Positions 36,948 through 45,344 of a stretch of DNA of 64,000 nt are shown here, piece by piece. The translations under genes were made by a program, and so were the position numbers. The notes under the pieces were generated by a model, which saw only the letters and a list, made by a program, of their open reading frames with translations, made no database searches and was not told the DNA's origin. Origin of the DNA: Trichococcus alkaliphilus. GTDB lineage: Bacteria > Bacillota > Bacilli > Lactobacillales > Aerococcaceae. The number at the start of each line of letters is the position of its first letter. Within the stretch, counting starts at the first letter, position 1. The stretch lies in contig NZ_PXZT01000010.1 of the NCBI RefSeq assembly GCF_003008695.1, positions 50,086 to 114,085 of the forward strand, written 5' to 3'.

Positions 36948-37277
36948 TTACTGTGCGACAGTCTGCTCCAGCAACAGGTTCATGTTCAGGAAGCCGCGCT
37001 CGCTTTTCAGTTGGAAGGCTCGCAGACGCTCATTAAAATCCACGACATTGTCGCTGTCTAGGAAAACCAAAGCCCATTTTTGGGCAGGCACTGGTCCGAT
37101 GTTCGTTTCGATCACGGCATCGTATTCCGCCATTCCGGCATCCTTGACTTTCAGCATGAAAATACCGGTGGAAGGGCAGCCGCAATCTTCGCCGACCGCA
37201 TAGAACAGGCTGATGTCCTTGAGTTCGTAGCGTTTTTGGATCTCCGCGATGGCGGAATCGGTAAATGTGAATTTCAT
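36948..37277 (-). CDS. HesB-like iron-sulfur cluster biosynthesis family protein
   Basis: A 109-aa protein starting MKFTFTDSAIAEI at 37277 behind AAAGGGAT; an extension upstream is less likely. The layout and GEDCGCPSTG near residue 38 match the iron-sulfur biosynthesis (HesB-like) family of Firmicutes. These lack the full three-cysteine pattern of IscA/SufA, and only one CGC cluster is visible here. The role in Fe-S maturation is therefore inferred by family, not shown. It is transcribed alone. Confidence 0.78.
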   Translation of the reverse strand: MKFTFTDSAIAEIQKRYELKDISLFYAVGEDCGCPSTGIFMLKVKDAGMAEYDAVIETNIGPVPAQKWALVFLDSDNVVDFNERLRAFQLKSERGFLNMNLLLEQTVAQ

Positions 37278-37425
37278 AATTTCTATCCCTTTCTTTCTGT
37301 ATATTAACCGCAAGTGACCGTTCGGGGAAACTGCCTATCCGGTTCTGTTTTCTTACTATAAGTATACGACATATCGCCCAAAAAACAAGAAAAGCCATCT
37401 TCCGAGTGGATGATGACTTTTCTAG

Positions 37426-38022
37426 TTAATCTGCTTTAATAGGCTGTTTTCGTTTGCGGATATACCAAACGATGACGGCGATTCCAACAATTGCGATAAT
37501 GACGTAAGCGATATTGGAATAGATGTCCATGTAATGGACGATCGTTTCCCACTGCGAGCCGACAGCCGCTCCCAAATAAATCAGGACAGTATTCCAGATG
37601 ACGGTACCGATAGTCGTGAACAGAAGGAAAAGGCCGAAGTTCATGTTCGCCATCCCGGCTGGTAAAGAGATCAAGCTCCGGATCAATGGCACAAAGCGGC
37701 AAAAGAAAACCGTCCAGAAGCCGTAGCGGTCGAACCAGGAATCCGCTTTGTGGATATCAGCATGCGTGATGCGCAGAAGGTTGCCGTACTTGTCGACGAT
37801 CTTATCCAGTCTTTCGACATCCAAAAGGGTACCGACACCGTAAAGTATCGCGGCCCCGACTACTGCACCGATTGTGGCGGCGACGATCATCAAGGGGATG
37901 TTGAGCTCCGTGGTGGTTGTCATAAAACCGCCAAAAGTCAAGATGACTTCAGAAGGGATCGGCGGAAAAAGATTTTCGATCATAATCAAAAATGCTACAC
38001 CGAAGTAGCCAAATTGCTCCAT
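37426..38022 (-). CDS. DedA-family membrane protein
   Basis: At least 198 aa with four or five membrane helices. ENLFPPIPSEVILTFGGF near residue 16 and FCRFVPLIRSLISLPAGMA near 108 are the two DedA signatures (the reentrant regions with essential Arg). DedA proteins act as undecaprenyl-phosphate or phospholipid flippases and affect membrane homeostasis. The ATG at 38022 lies far from the only ribosome site (GGAGGAG near 38056). Homologous-looking residues continue upstream (IEAWIQSI) to an ATC at 38046, so the true start may be that ATC, giving 206 aa. Confidence 0.88.
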   Translation of the reverse strand: MEQFGYFGVAFLIMIENLFPPIPSEVILTFGGFMTTTTELNIPLMIVAATIGAVVGAAILYGVGTLLDVERLDKIVDKYGNLLRITHADIHKADSWFDRYGFWTVFFCRFVPLIRSLISLPAGMANMNFGLFLLFTTIGTVIWNTVLIYLGAAVGSQWETIVHYMDIYSNIAYVIIAIVGIAVIVWYIRKRKQPIKAD

Positions 38023-38222
38023 TATACTTTGAATCCAAGCTTCGATAGTGATTCACTCCTCCAAAAAATAGTTCTATATTATTCTAATGTTCTAATCTAA
38101 CTATACACGAAGCATCAGCATTTTCAATTTATTTTGAACAATCTTAAGAAAATCCTATCAGAAGTAAGCCGGCAGCATCATGACCACGATCAGTTCCGAC
38201 GCGCATTTGTCGAATCGTTCTT

Positions 38223-38251
38223 TTTACATCGATTGGCAATTTTGGTAGAAT
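38223..38251 (+). promoter_or_regulatory. Promoter of the chromate transporter pair
   Basis: TTTACA (38223-38228), a 17-bp spacer and TAGAAT (38246-38251). Confidence 0.6.
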
Positions 38252-38295
38252 CAAAGGTATATGGGTTGAAAACATTGAAGAGGTGGGGAGAGTCT

Positions 38296-38874
38296 TTGGT
38301 TAATAAAGAAAAGTCAGGCCGCTTGTTTTGGATGCTGTTCAAATCAACGTTTGTGCTGAGTGCATTTACCTTCGGCGGCGGGTACGTCATCGTGCCGTTG
38401 ATGCAAAAGAAATTCGTGGAAGAACTCAAATGGATCGATTCGGACGAAATGTTGGACCTGGTGGCTTTGGGGCAGTCCGCGCCGGGTGCGATCGCCGTCA
38501 ACACGTCCATTTTGGTCGGCTACCGGATGGCGGGATTGCTGGGGGCATTGGTGACGGTCTTCGGGACGGTAACACCGCCGCTTATCATCATCACGCTCAT
38601 TTCCTATTTTTACATGAATTTCCGCGAAAATCCGATCGTGGATGCTTTGATGATCGGGATGCAGGCCGGTGTGGCGGCAGTCATCGTCAATGTCGTCATC
38701 GGCATGGTCAGCGGCGTCGTCAAACAAAGGGACATCATCAACACAGTGCTGTTGATTGCAGCATTCATCGCTTCTTACTTTTTTGATGTCCATGTCGTCC
38801 TGATCATTTTCTTGGCCGGACTGATCGGTTTCATCAATCTGAGCTACCATGAGAAGAAAGGGGCGATCAAATGA
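38296..38874 (+). CDS. Chromate transporter, first half (short-chain CHR)
   Basis: A 192-aa membrane protein of the short-chain CHR family. FGGGYVIVPLMQKKFVEELK near residue 25 and LGQSAPGAIAVNTSILVGYR near 60 are the CHR signatures. TTG 38296 follows GGGGAG; upstream in-frame starts have no ribosome site. It forms a functional unit with the next gene, whose ATG overlaps its TGA (ATGA). Family members export chromate or import sulfate-like anions; actual substrate in this organism unknown. Confidence 0.87.
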   Translation: MVNKEKSGRLFWMLFKSTFVLSAFTFGGGYVIVPLMQKKFVEELKWIDSDEMLDLVALGQSAPGAIAVNTSILVGYRMAGLLGALVTVFGTVTPPLIIITLISYFYMNFRENPIVDALMIGMQAGVAAVIVNVVIGMVSGVVKQRDIINTVLLIAAFIASYFFDVHVVLIIFLAGLIGFINLSYHEKKGAIK

Positions 38875-39434
38875 TTTATTTGCAATTATTCTGGTCCTTC
38901 TTCCAAATCGGGCTGTTCACGATCGGCGGGGGATATGCATCCTTACCGCTGATCCGGAATGAAATCGTCGTGAACCAAGGCTGGCTGACGATGCAGGAAT
39001 ACACAGACATCATCACGATTTCGCAGATCACCCCGGGTCCGATCGCCATCAATTCGGCGACTTTCGTCGGGACAAAAGTGGGCGGTTTTGGCGGAGCAAT
39101 CATCGCGACGCTTGGTACGGTCACACCTTCGATCATCCTCTCGCTGATTCTGGCATGGGCCTACTATAAGTACCGTGACATCAAAATCATGCAGGGAATA
39201 CTCGGCGGGCTCCGTCCGGCTGTAGTGGCTTTGATTGCCGCGGCGGGACTGGCGCTCTTTGTGGCTGCCTTATTCCAATCCGGCGGGACAGCGATCGGCG
39301 GGATCACCGTCAATTTCCTTGCGGTTGCCATTTTCCTCGCGGCCCTGTATGCGCTCCGGACCACGAAAATCGATTCGATCTGGCTGATACTGGCCTCGGG
39401 AGCCGTGAGCATCCTCTTCCATTTATTCAGCTGA
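38871..39434 (+). CDS. Chromate transporter, second half (short-chain CHR)
   Basis: A 187-aa membrane protein paralogous to its upstream partner: FTIGGGYASLPLIRNEIVVN and ISQITPGPIAINSATFVGTK repeat the two CHR signatures. The two halves insert in opposite topology and act as a heterodimer, equivalent to the long fused CHR proteins. Translational coupling via the ATGA overlap keeps them equimolar. Confidence 0.87.
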   Translation: MIYLQLFWSFFQIGLFTIGGGYASLPLIRNEIVVNQGWLTMQEYTDIITISQITPGPIAINSATFVGTKVGGFGGAIIATLGTVTPSIILSLILAWAYYKYRDIKIMQGILGGLRPAVVALIAAAGLALFVAALFQSGGTAIGGITVNFLAVAIFLAALYALRTTKIDSIWLILASGAVSILFHLFS

Positions 39435-39498
39435 CACGGTGTATAATGAAAGACAGCACATTCGCTTCATTTAGATTCATTTTAGAAAGGAAATTGTC

Positions 39499-40074
39499 AT
39501 GACGTCAAATCATACAGATAAAGAGCTTCAGGCCAAAAAGAATGTGCCGAAGAAGTGGCACGGTCTGAAACCATCACGCTTCGCGAAGTACCGCAGCTGG
39601 ATCAACAGCGGCAGTCCGGGGATCTGCGGGACCTATTGCAGCGCCGTGTTGGTGCATGATGCGGTTCTGCATAAATATAAGCATTCACTTGATAAAGATA
39701 CCTTGTTGGCAGGCTTGCTGACGGTCGTTGACGAATTTCTGCCCTACAAAGGGACCTTCTTTTGGGATGTGCAGCACGGATTGAAATCCTTGCTGGCGGA
39801 TATTCCGGACTGGACCGTAAAATCGGGCCTCATCACGGAAAAAATCGTTCCGTCGCTGTTGGATCGTCCGGATCCGGTGCCTGTCATAGTGGGGACGACA
39901 CGGCTGTTCAACAGCAAGTACAAGAACCATTGGGTAGTCGTCTATGCTTACGGCTACAACGAAGACGGAAAGCTTTACTATAAAGCTTACGATAACCATG
40001 GCCGTTATCAGGCCATATTGCCGGCATCGCAGACGATCGGTTGTGTCTGGTTGGAAGAAAGAGAGAAAAAATAA
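39499..40074 (+). CDS. Uncharacterised protein with C39/papain-like cysteine peptidase features
   Basis: A 191-aa protein preceded by AAAGGAAA. SGSPGICGTYCSAVLVHDAV near residue 38 places cysteines before a helix, as in papain-like peptidases. NHWVVVYAYGYNEDGKLYYK near 143 supplies a His, and KAYDNHG a downstream Asp/Asn, giving the Cys...His...Asp order of C39-like proteins. No signal peptide or membrane helix is present, so it is probably intracellular. Activity and partners are unknown. It lies 32 nt before glutathione reductase and is likely co-transcribed with it. Confidence 0.6.
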   Translation: MTSNHTDKELQAKKNVPKKWHGLKPSRFAKYRSWINSGSPGICGTYCSAVLVHDAVLHKYKHSLDKDTLLAGLLTVVDEFLPYKGTFFWDVQHGLKSLLADIPDWTVKSGLITEKIVPSLLDRPDPVPVIVGTTRLFNSKYKNHWVVVYAYGYNEDGKLYYKAYDNHGRYQAILPASQTIGCVWLEEREKK

Positions 40075-40105
40075 ATAAGAATATATAGATATTATTGGGA
40101 GGAAC

Positions 40106-41458
40106 ATGATGAGGGAATATGATTTTATCGCCATCGGAGGCGGCAGCGGCGGTATCGCCACGATGAACCGTGCGGCAGAATATGGTGCCAAAACAGCTGT
40201 TATTGAAGGAAATTTATTGGGAGGAACCTGCGTGAACATCGGTTGCGTACCGAAAAAAATCATGTGGTATGCGTCCCAAATATCCGAGGCGATCCACAAA
40301 TACGGACCGGATTACGGGTTCGCTACAGGCGCGCATAAAATCGACTTCCCGACCTTATTGAAGAACCGGGATGCCTACGTCGAGCGTTCCCGCAACTCCT
40401 ATCAAGCAGGCTTCGAACGCCGCAATGTCGATGTGATTGAAGGCTTCGCCAAATTCGTCGACAACCATACAGTTGAAGTGAACGGGGAACTGATCCGCTC
40501 CAAACATATCCTGATTGCGACCGGCGCGAAACCGATCCGTCCACGGATTCACGGTGCTAAACTCGGGGACGTTTCCGATACGTTCTTCGAATGGACCGAA
40601 TTGCCGGGCAAAGTCGCGGTAGTCGGTGCGGGCTACATCGCCATCGAATTGGCCGGTGTCCTGCATAATCTGGGCGTGGACACGCATCTGTATGTCCGCT
40701 ATGATACTCCGCTGCGCAAATACGATGACAGCATCATCGAAGGCCTGATGCAGGAAATCGAAAATGACGGACCGACATTGCACACGCACGCTGTCTCAAA
40801 ATCTGTGGAAAAGAATGCGGATGGTACTTTGACGCTGCATCTCGAGGACGGCAGATCGGAAGTTTTCGACAAAATCATCTGGGCGATCGGCCGGACTGCC
40901 AACATCGACGGGCTCAACATCGAAGCGACTGATGTGAAGGTCAGCGACAAAAAATTCATCATCGTCGACGAATACGAGAACAGCTCAGTCGACGGCATTT
41001 ATGCAGTTGGCGACGTGACCGGCAAGAACATGCTGACACCTGTTGCGATTGCAGCCGGCCGCAGACTTTCTGAAAGGTTGTTCAACAACAAGCCGAACGA
41101 AAAACTGGACTACGATAACATCCCGACCGTGATCTTCAGCCACCCGCCAATCGGCAGCATCGGATTGAGCGAAAAAGACGCTGTAGTGAAGTTTGGTGCG
41201 GATCAAGTGAAAGTATACAAGTCCACCTTTGCATCGATGTACACGGCCGTTACAGCCCATCGTCAGCTTGTGAAGATGAAACTGGTCTGTGCAGGGGAAA
41301 ACGAACAAGTTATCGGACTCCACGGCATCGGCTACGGCGTCGATGAAATGATCCAAGGCTTCGCGGTAGCCATCAAAATGGGCGCCACCAAAGCCGACTT
41401 CGACAACACCGTAGCCATCCATCCCACTGGAGCGGAAGAATTTGTGACCATGAGATAG
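40106..41458 (+). CDS. gor: Glutathione-disulfide reductase
   Basis: A 450-aa flavoprotein disulfide reductase. It carries the FAD motif GGGSGGIAT near 11, the redox disulfide Cys42-Cys47 ([13 protein letters not shown]), the NADPH motif [11 protein letters not shown] near 175 and the C-terminal HPTGAEE with the catalytic His of the other monomer. It uses NADPH to keep glutathione reduced against oxidative stress. GGGAGGA precedes a double ATG; either may start. A hairpin terminator follows. Confidence 0.93.
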   Translation: MMREYDFIAIGGGSGGIATMNRAAEYGAKTAVIEGNLLGGTCVNIGCVPKKIMWYASQISEAIHKYGPDYGFATGAHKIDFPTLLKNRDAYVERSRNSYQAGFERRNVDVIEGFAKFVDNHTVEVNGELIRSKHILIATGAKPIRPRIHGAKLGDVSDTFFEWTELPGKVAVVGAGYIAIELAGVLHNLGVDTHLYVRYDTPLRKYDDSIIEGLMQEIENDGPTLHTHAVSKSVEKNADGTLTLHLEDGRSEVFDKIIWAIGRTANIDGLNIEATDVKVSDKKFIIVDEYENSSVDGIYAVGDVTGKNMLTPVAIAAGRRLSERLFNNKPNEKLDYDNIPTVIFSHPPIGSIGLSEKDAVVKFGADQVKVYKSTFASMYTAVTAHRQLVKMKLVCAGENEQVIGLHGIGYGVDEMIQGFAVAIKMGATKADFDNTVAIHPTGAEEFVTMR

Positions 41459-41465
41459 ACAAAGT

Positions 41466-41520
41466 AAAGAAACCTACTGTTTGGCACACCACAAGAGTGC
41501 CGATCAGTAGGTTTCTTTTT
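41466..41520. terminator. Bidirectional terminator after gor
   Basis: AAAGAAACCTACTG pairs with CAGTAGGTTTCTTT around an inner TTGGCAC/GTGCC stem, with Ts on both strands. Confidence 0.88.
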
Positions 41521-41523
41521 CTA

Positions 41524-42009
41524 TTATTCGGATAGGGGTTCGAATTCTTTTTTGTAATACTGATAAAGGTCGTCCCAATTCTCCGCAGGACCAGCCTTAA
41601 CTGGGATTCCGTCCAGAATAGCAGCGATGTTATCCAGGCAAGTGTGCCAGCCGGCGATATCCCTGGGAGTATGTGGGTTAACCACTATGATGTCTTCGCT
41701 GAGCTTCAGTGCGGTCTGTCCATCAACTTTCTCGGACAATTCAAAGCGCATGGTGTTTTTATCCCAGCTGAAGGCAAAGTTGGTCGGTTCGGATACTTCA
41801 AGTATCGTCATCTCTTCGTAGGACCCGTTTCCGAAGTCAAATCTGATTTTTCCGTCAGGCCGCAACTGCTCGATTTCCAGTTGTGGGAACCATTTTTGCA
41901 GCTGCTCGTTGACCGTTAGCATCCGCCAGACGGATTCAATCGGGTGGGGGATGGTTCTGTTGAATTCGGCGATCGTTGATTCATTTTGTTTTTTGATTGT
42001 TGCGTACAT
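41524..42009 (-). CDS. SRPBCC/AHSA1-domain protein
   Basis: A 161-aa START-like protein. The N-terminal EFNRTIPHPIESVWRMLT followed by EQLQKWFPQLEIEQLRPDGK is typical of the activator-of-Hsp90-homologue family. The later GWHTCLDNIAAILDG motif is also typical. The fold makes a hydrophobic ligand cavity; ligand and role are unknown. The start is set at 42009, where GAAAGGACTGGAAGA precedes the ATG; the long upstream extension has unusual composition and is rejected. Confidence 0.87.
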   Translation of the reverse strand: MYATIKKQNESTIAEFNRTIPHPIESVWRMLTVNEQLQKWFPQLEIEQLRPDGKIRFDFGNGSYEEMTILEVSEPTNFAFSWDKNTMRFELSEKVDGQTALKLSEDIIVVNPHTPRDIAGWHTCLDNIAAILDGIPVKAGPAENWDDLYQYYKKEFEPLSE

Positions 42010-42307
42010 TCTTCCAGTCCTTTCCGATGTTGTGGCGTGTATATTCATTTTAACTGATTTGTGTCGGGAGCGCCTACTCTTAGCGCTCGTAATTGACTGA
42101 TTTGATATTTGGTAATCGAAAGTCTGAAGAATCCATCCGAACCAGCCCAATGCACTCTGATTGAAAGAAAAGCCAGCGAAAGTAGACCAGTGTATGCAGA
42201 AAACCACGCGGGCGAGCCCGCCTAGGTAACATCATTAGAGTTTTGTATTTTGTTGTTCTGTTTGGAACCCGACCACGTCCGGAAACCCATATCACCAAAC
42301 TACAAAG
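42010..42307. other. Intergenic region between AHSA1 and P-type ATPase genes
   Basis: About 300 bp with no gene. Only a small GCGGGC-GA-GCCCGC hairpin at 42208-42221 stands out. Confidence 0.4.
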
Positions 42308-42346
42308 AAAAACCCCGCCGCAACAAAGTTGCGACGGGGTTTTTCA
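42308..42346 (-). terminator. Terminator of the P-type ATPase gene
   Basis: AACCCCGTCGCAACTT pairs with its near-complement through GTTGCGGCGGGGTT, with T-runs on both strands. Confidence 0.88.
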
Positions 42347-42356
42347 CATTCATATA

Positions 42357-45029
42357 TTATTCTTTGATTTGGTTCACTTTTTTGTCGTATCCGATACCGC
42401 GCAAGATTGCTTTCATAATCTCAACGAATGGGATTACTGACAATGCAGCTGCGACGACGATCATCCATTGTTGACCAGTCATGTCGTAGATACCGAAGAT
42501 TGTGTTCAATCCAGGTGTGAATGCTACCATCAGCATCAATGCTAAGGAAAGCAGGATTGCGTAGTTGAACATTTTGTTTCCGAACGGGTTGACCGAGAAC
42601 AATGATTTGAAGACTGACTTACAGTTGAAGGCATGTGACAATTGGATGAATCCTAATGTCAAGAAGGCCATTGCTTCACCGATGTGCAGTTCATAACCAT
42701 AGTAGCCAGTTGCCAACCAGAATACGAACAACGTGATGGCACCTTCATAGATACCTTGGTAGATCATGCTGGCGAATACGCCGTTCGAGAAGAAGTTGGA
42801 AGAACGGCCACGAGGTGCTTGTTCCATAACATCTTTCTCAGCTTCTTCCAAACCTAATGCGATAGCGGGGAATACGTCCGTAACCAAGTTGATCCACAGC
42901 AAGTGGATTGGTTCAAGGATTTGCCATCCCAAAACAGTTGCGATGAACAACGTCAATACTTCACCCAAGTTAGCGGAAAGCAAGTATTGAACCGCTTTTT
43001 GAATGTTTGCGAAAACTTTACGTCCTTCTTCAACCGCGTGAACGATTGTTGCGAAGTTGTCATCAGCCAATACCATATCGGAAGCGCCTTTAGATACTTC
43101 CGTACCTGTGATACCCATACCGATACCGATGTCAGCTTGTTTCAATGATGGTGCATCGTTTACGCCGTCACCAGTCATGGCAACAACTTTACCTTGGTCT
43201 TGCCAAGCTTTAACGATACGTACTTTATGTTCAGGAGAAACACGAGCGTATACAGAGTAGTTTTGAACCGTGCGCAAGAAATCATCATCAGAGATATCAT
43301 TCAATTCAGCACCCGTGATGACGGCTTTAGCAGAAGAGTTCTCATTCAAAATGCCTAAACGCGTTGCGATAGCAGAAGCAGTGTCTCTGTGGTCACCCGT
43401 GATCATGACAGTACGGATACCAGCTTTTTGGGCTTGAGCGATCGCTTCTTTTGCTTCCGGACGCTCAGGGTCGATCATACCGATCAGACCGGCAAAGACC
43501 AAATCAGTTTCTACTTCTTCAGTCGTCATTTTTGCAGGTACAGCTGCGACATTTTTGAATGCCATCGCCAATACGCGCAATGCTTGGATAGCCAAGCTGT
43601 GGTTTGTGTCCAGGATTGCGTTTCTGTCAGCATCTGTGATCGGTGAAATGACGCCTGCTTTGATGATGTGCGTGCAACGTTTCAACAATTCATCAGGAGC
43701 GCCTTTTGTTGCGATCATGAATTGATTTCCTTCAGGGTGGATCGTTGACATCAATTTACGGTCTGATTCAAAAGGAACTTCAGCAACACGCGGCATGTCA
43801 ACCAATTTAGCGGAAAGGTCGAAACCTTTTTCCAAACCATATTGAACCATTGCTGTTTCGGTAGGGTCACCGATCAATGATTTGTCGTTTGCGATTTTTG
43901 TGTCATTCGCCAAGTTCATGATCTTCATGACAGGCAATTCCAAGTCGATGTTTTCATCGGCATCGTGGACTTGGCCATCGTAGTAAACTTTTTCGATCGT
44001 CATTTTGTTTTGAGTCAATGTACCGGTTTTGTCGGAACAGATGACTTCGGTACCGCCCAATGTTTCAACAGCAGGCAATTTACGGACAAGCGCATTTCTG
44101 CTTGCCATTTTTTGCGTACCCAACGCCAAGATGATTGTAGTGATGGCAGGCAAACCTTCAGGAATAGCTGCTACGGCTACGGAGATGGAAACCATCAACA
44201 TATCCAACCAAGGGCGGCCATTGAAACCGAATCCGATGATGAACATCAATACAGCGATGACCAAAATCAGAATAGTCAAAGATTTACCCATTTGATCTTG
44301 GTTGATTTGTAATGGCGTTTTCTTCTCTTCAGCGTTTTGCAGCATGTTCGCGATATGTCCGACTTCTGTGTTCATCCCTGTAAGGACGACGACACCTTCT
44401 GCACGGCCATAAGTTACGTTAGTGCTTGAGAACGCCATGTTCTTGCGGTCACCCAAAGCAGCATCGGTTTCAACGTCGCGCAAGTCTTTTTCGACTGGTA
44501 CGGACTCACCAGTCAAAGCAGCTTCTTCAACTTTAAGCGAATTTACTTCGTAAAGGCGGATATCTGCAGGAACAACATCTCCGGCTTCCAATACGATGAT
44601 GTCACCAGGCACAAGTAATTCTGACTTGACTTGGATGACTTCTCCACTACGTTTAACGTTGGCAAGAGGTGAAGCCATTTTCTTCAAAGCTTCAATTGCT
44701 TCCTCTGCCTTGTTTTCTTGGAAGACACCTAGGAATGCGTTGATGATAACAACAGCTAAGATGATGATAGCGTCAGCGATTTCATGACCGATAGTACCAG
44801 AAATGATAGCTGCAGCTAATAGAACGAGAATCATGAAATCCTTGAATTGATCCAAGAATTTTTGCAAAGTGGTGCGTTTTTCACCTGCTTCTAATACGTT
44901 CTCGCCATACTCAGCCAATCTCTTCGCGGCTTCCTCTTTCGTAAGTCCACCTCTGGTCGAATTAAGTTCTGCTAAGACTTCCTCTTCCGTTTGCGCGAAG
45001 AATGCTTTATTCAGTTGTTCTTTTGACAC
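42357..45029 (-). CDS. P-type cation ATPase (type IIA), probable Mn(II)/Ca(II) exporter
   Basis: An 890-aa P2-type ATPase of the SERCA/PMR1 class. The phosphorylated Asp333 lies in CSDKTGTLTQNKM; the TGES loop, VTGDHRDTA, MTGDGVNDAPSL hinge and about ten membrane helices are present. IPEGLPAITT in TM4 gives metal ligands of the Ca/Mn type. GTG 45029 follows AGAGGGGA. The yybP-ykoY riboswitch directly upstream senses Mn(II), which argues that manganese efflux is the main job, as reported for the Lactococcus YoaB homologue. It is the likely counterpart of the Mn importer at 6 kb. Confidence 0.92.
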   Translation of the reverse strand: MSKEQLNKAFFAQTEEEVLAELNSTRGGLTKEEAAKRLAEYGENVLEAGEKRTTLQKFLDQFKDFMILVLLAAAIISGTIGHEIADAIIILAVVIINAFLGVFQENKAEEAIEALKKMASPLANVKRSGEVIQVKSELLVPGDIIVLEAGDVVPADIRLYEVNSLKVEEAALTGESVPVEKDLRDVETDAALGDRKNMAFSSTNVTYGRAEGVVVLTGMNTEVGHIANMLQNAEEKKTPLQINQDQMGKSLTILILVIAVLMFIIGFGFNGRPWLDMLMVSISVAVAAIPEGLPAITTIILALGTQKMASRNALVRKLPAVETLGGTEVICSDKTGTLTQNKMTIEKVYYDGQVHDADENIDLELPVMKIMNLANDTKIANDKSLIGDPTETAMVQYGLEKGFDLSAKLVDMPRVAEVPFESDRKLMSTIHPEGNQFMIATKGAPDELLKRCTHIIKAGVISPITDADRNAILDTNHSLAIQALRVLAMAFKNVAAVPAKMTTEEVETDLVFAGLIGMIDPERPEAKEAIAQAQKAGIRTVMITGDHRDTASAIATRLGILNENSSAKAVITGAELNDISDDDFLRTVQNYSVYARVSPEHKVRIVKAWQDQGKVVAMTGDGVNDAPSLKQADIGIGMGITGTEVSKGASDMVLADDNFATIVHAVEEGRKVFANIQKAVQYLLSANLGEVLTLFIATVLGWQILEPIHLLWINLVTDVFPAIALGLEEAEKDVMEQAPRGRSSNFFSNGVFASMIYQGIYEGAITLFVFWLATGYYGYELHIGEAMAFLTLGFIQLSHAFNCKSVFKSLFSVNPFGNKMFNYAILLSLALMLMVAFTPGLNTIFGIYDMTGQQWMIVVAAALSVIPFVEIMKAILRGIGYDKKVNQIKE

Positions 45030-45072
45030 AGTATTTCCCCTCTCTTGACCTGAATGTAGTAGTGTTAAAATG

Positions 45073-45225
45073 AAAAGAGACCTATGCATAAAATTGTCTG
45101 TCAGACAACACTGTATGCATAAGTCTCACTATTTAAGGTAACACCAGCAGATAGGATTACTCTACTTATTGTTGACGTTACCACAGCCTTGTACTGCTAG
45201 TTACTCCCCTATGGAGATATTCAGT
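45073..45225 (-). ncRNA. yybP-ykoY manganese riboswitch with terminator
   Basis: On the minus strand the leader contains TAGGGGAGTAACTAGC, the conserved GGGGAGUAGC-type loop. It ends with AGTGAGACTT, the 3' strand of P1, as in the yybP-ykoY family. That strand also begins a terminator whose GAGAC-TATGCATA arm pairs with TATGCATA-GTCTC (45077-45127), followed by Ts. Mn(II) binding should block the terminator and switch on the ATPase. Confidence 0.9.
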
Positions 45226-45240
45226 TTAACACTCGGACTT

Positions 45241-45269
45241 ATTATATCGACAAAATCATGTAATCGCAA
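45241..45269 (-). promoter_or_regulatory. Promoter of the Mn riboswitch-ATPase unit
   Basis: On the minus strand TTGCGA (45269-45264), a 17-bp spacer and TATAAT (45246-45241). Confidence 0.8.
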
Positions 45270-45297
45270 CAATTTATTGCCGAAAACGAAAACATTT

Positions 45298-45338
45298 AAA
45301 AAAATGGACACATTTCCGATCAATCGGAAATGTGTCCA
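45298..45338 (-). terminator. Terminator of the NCS2 permease gene
   Basis: GGACACATTTCCGAT pairs with ATCGGAAATGTGTCC; on the minus strand a T-run follows. Confidence 0.9.
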
Positions 45339-45344
45339 GTATCA

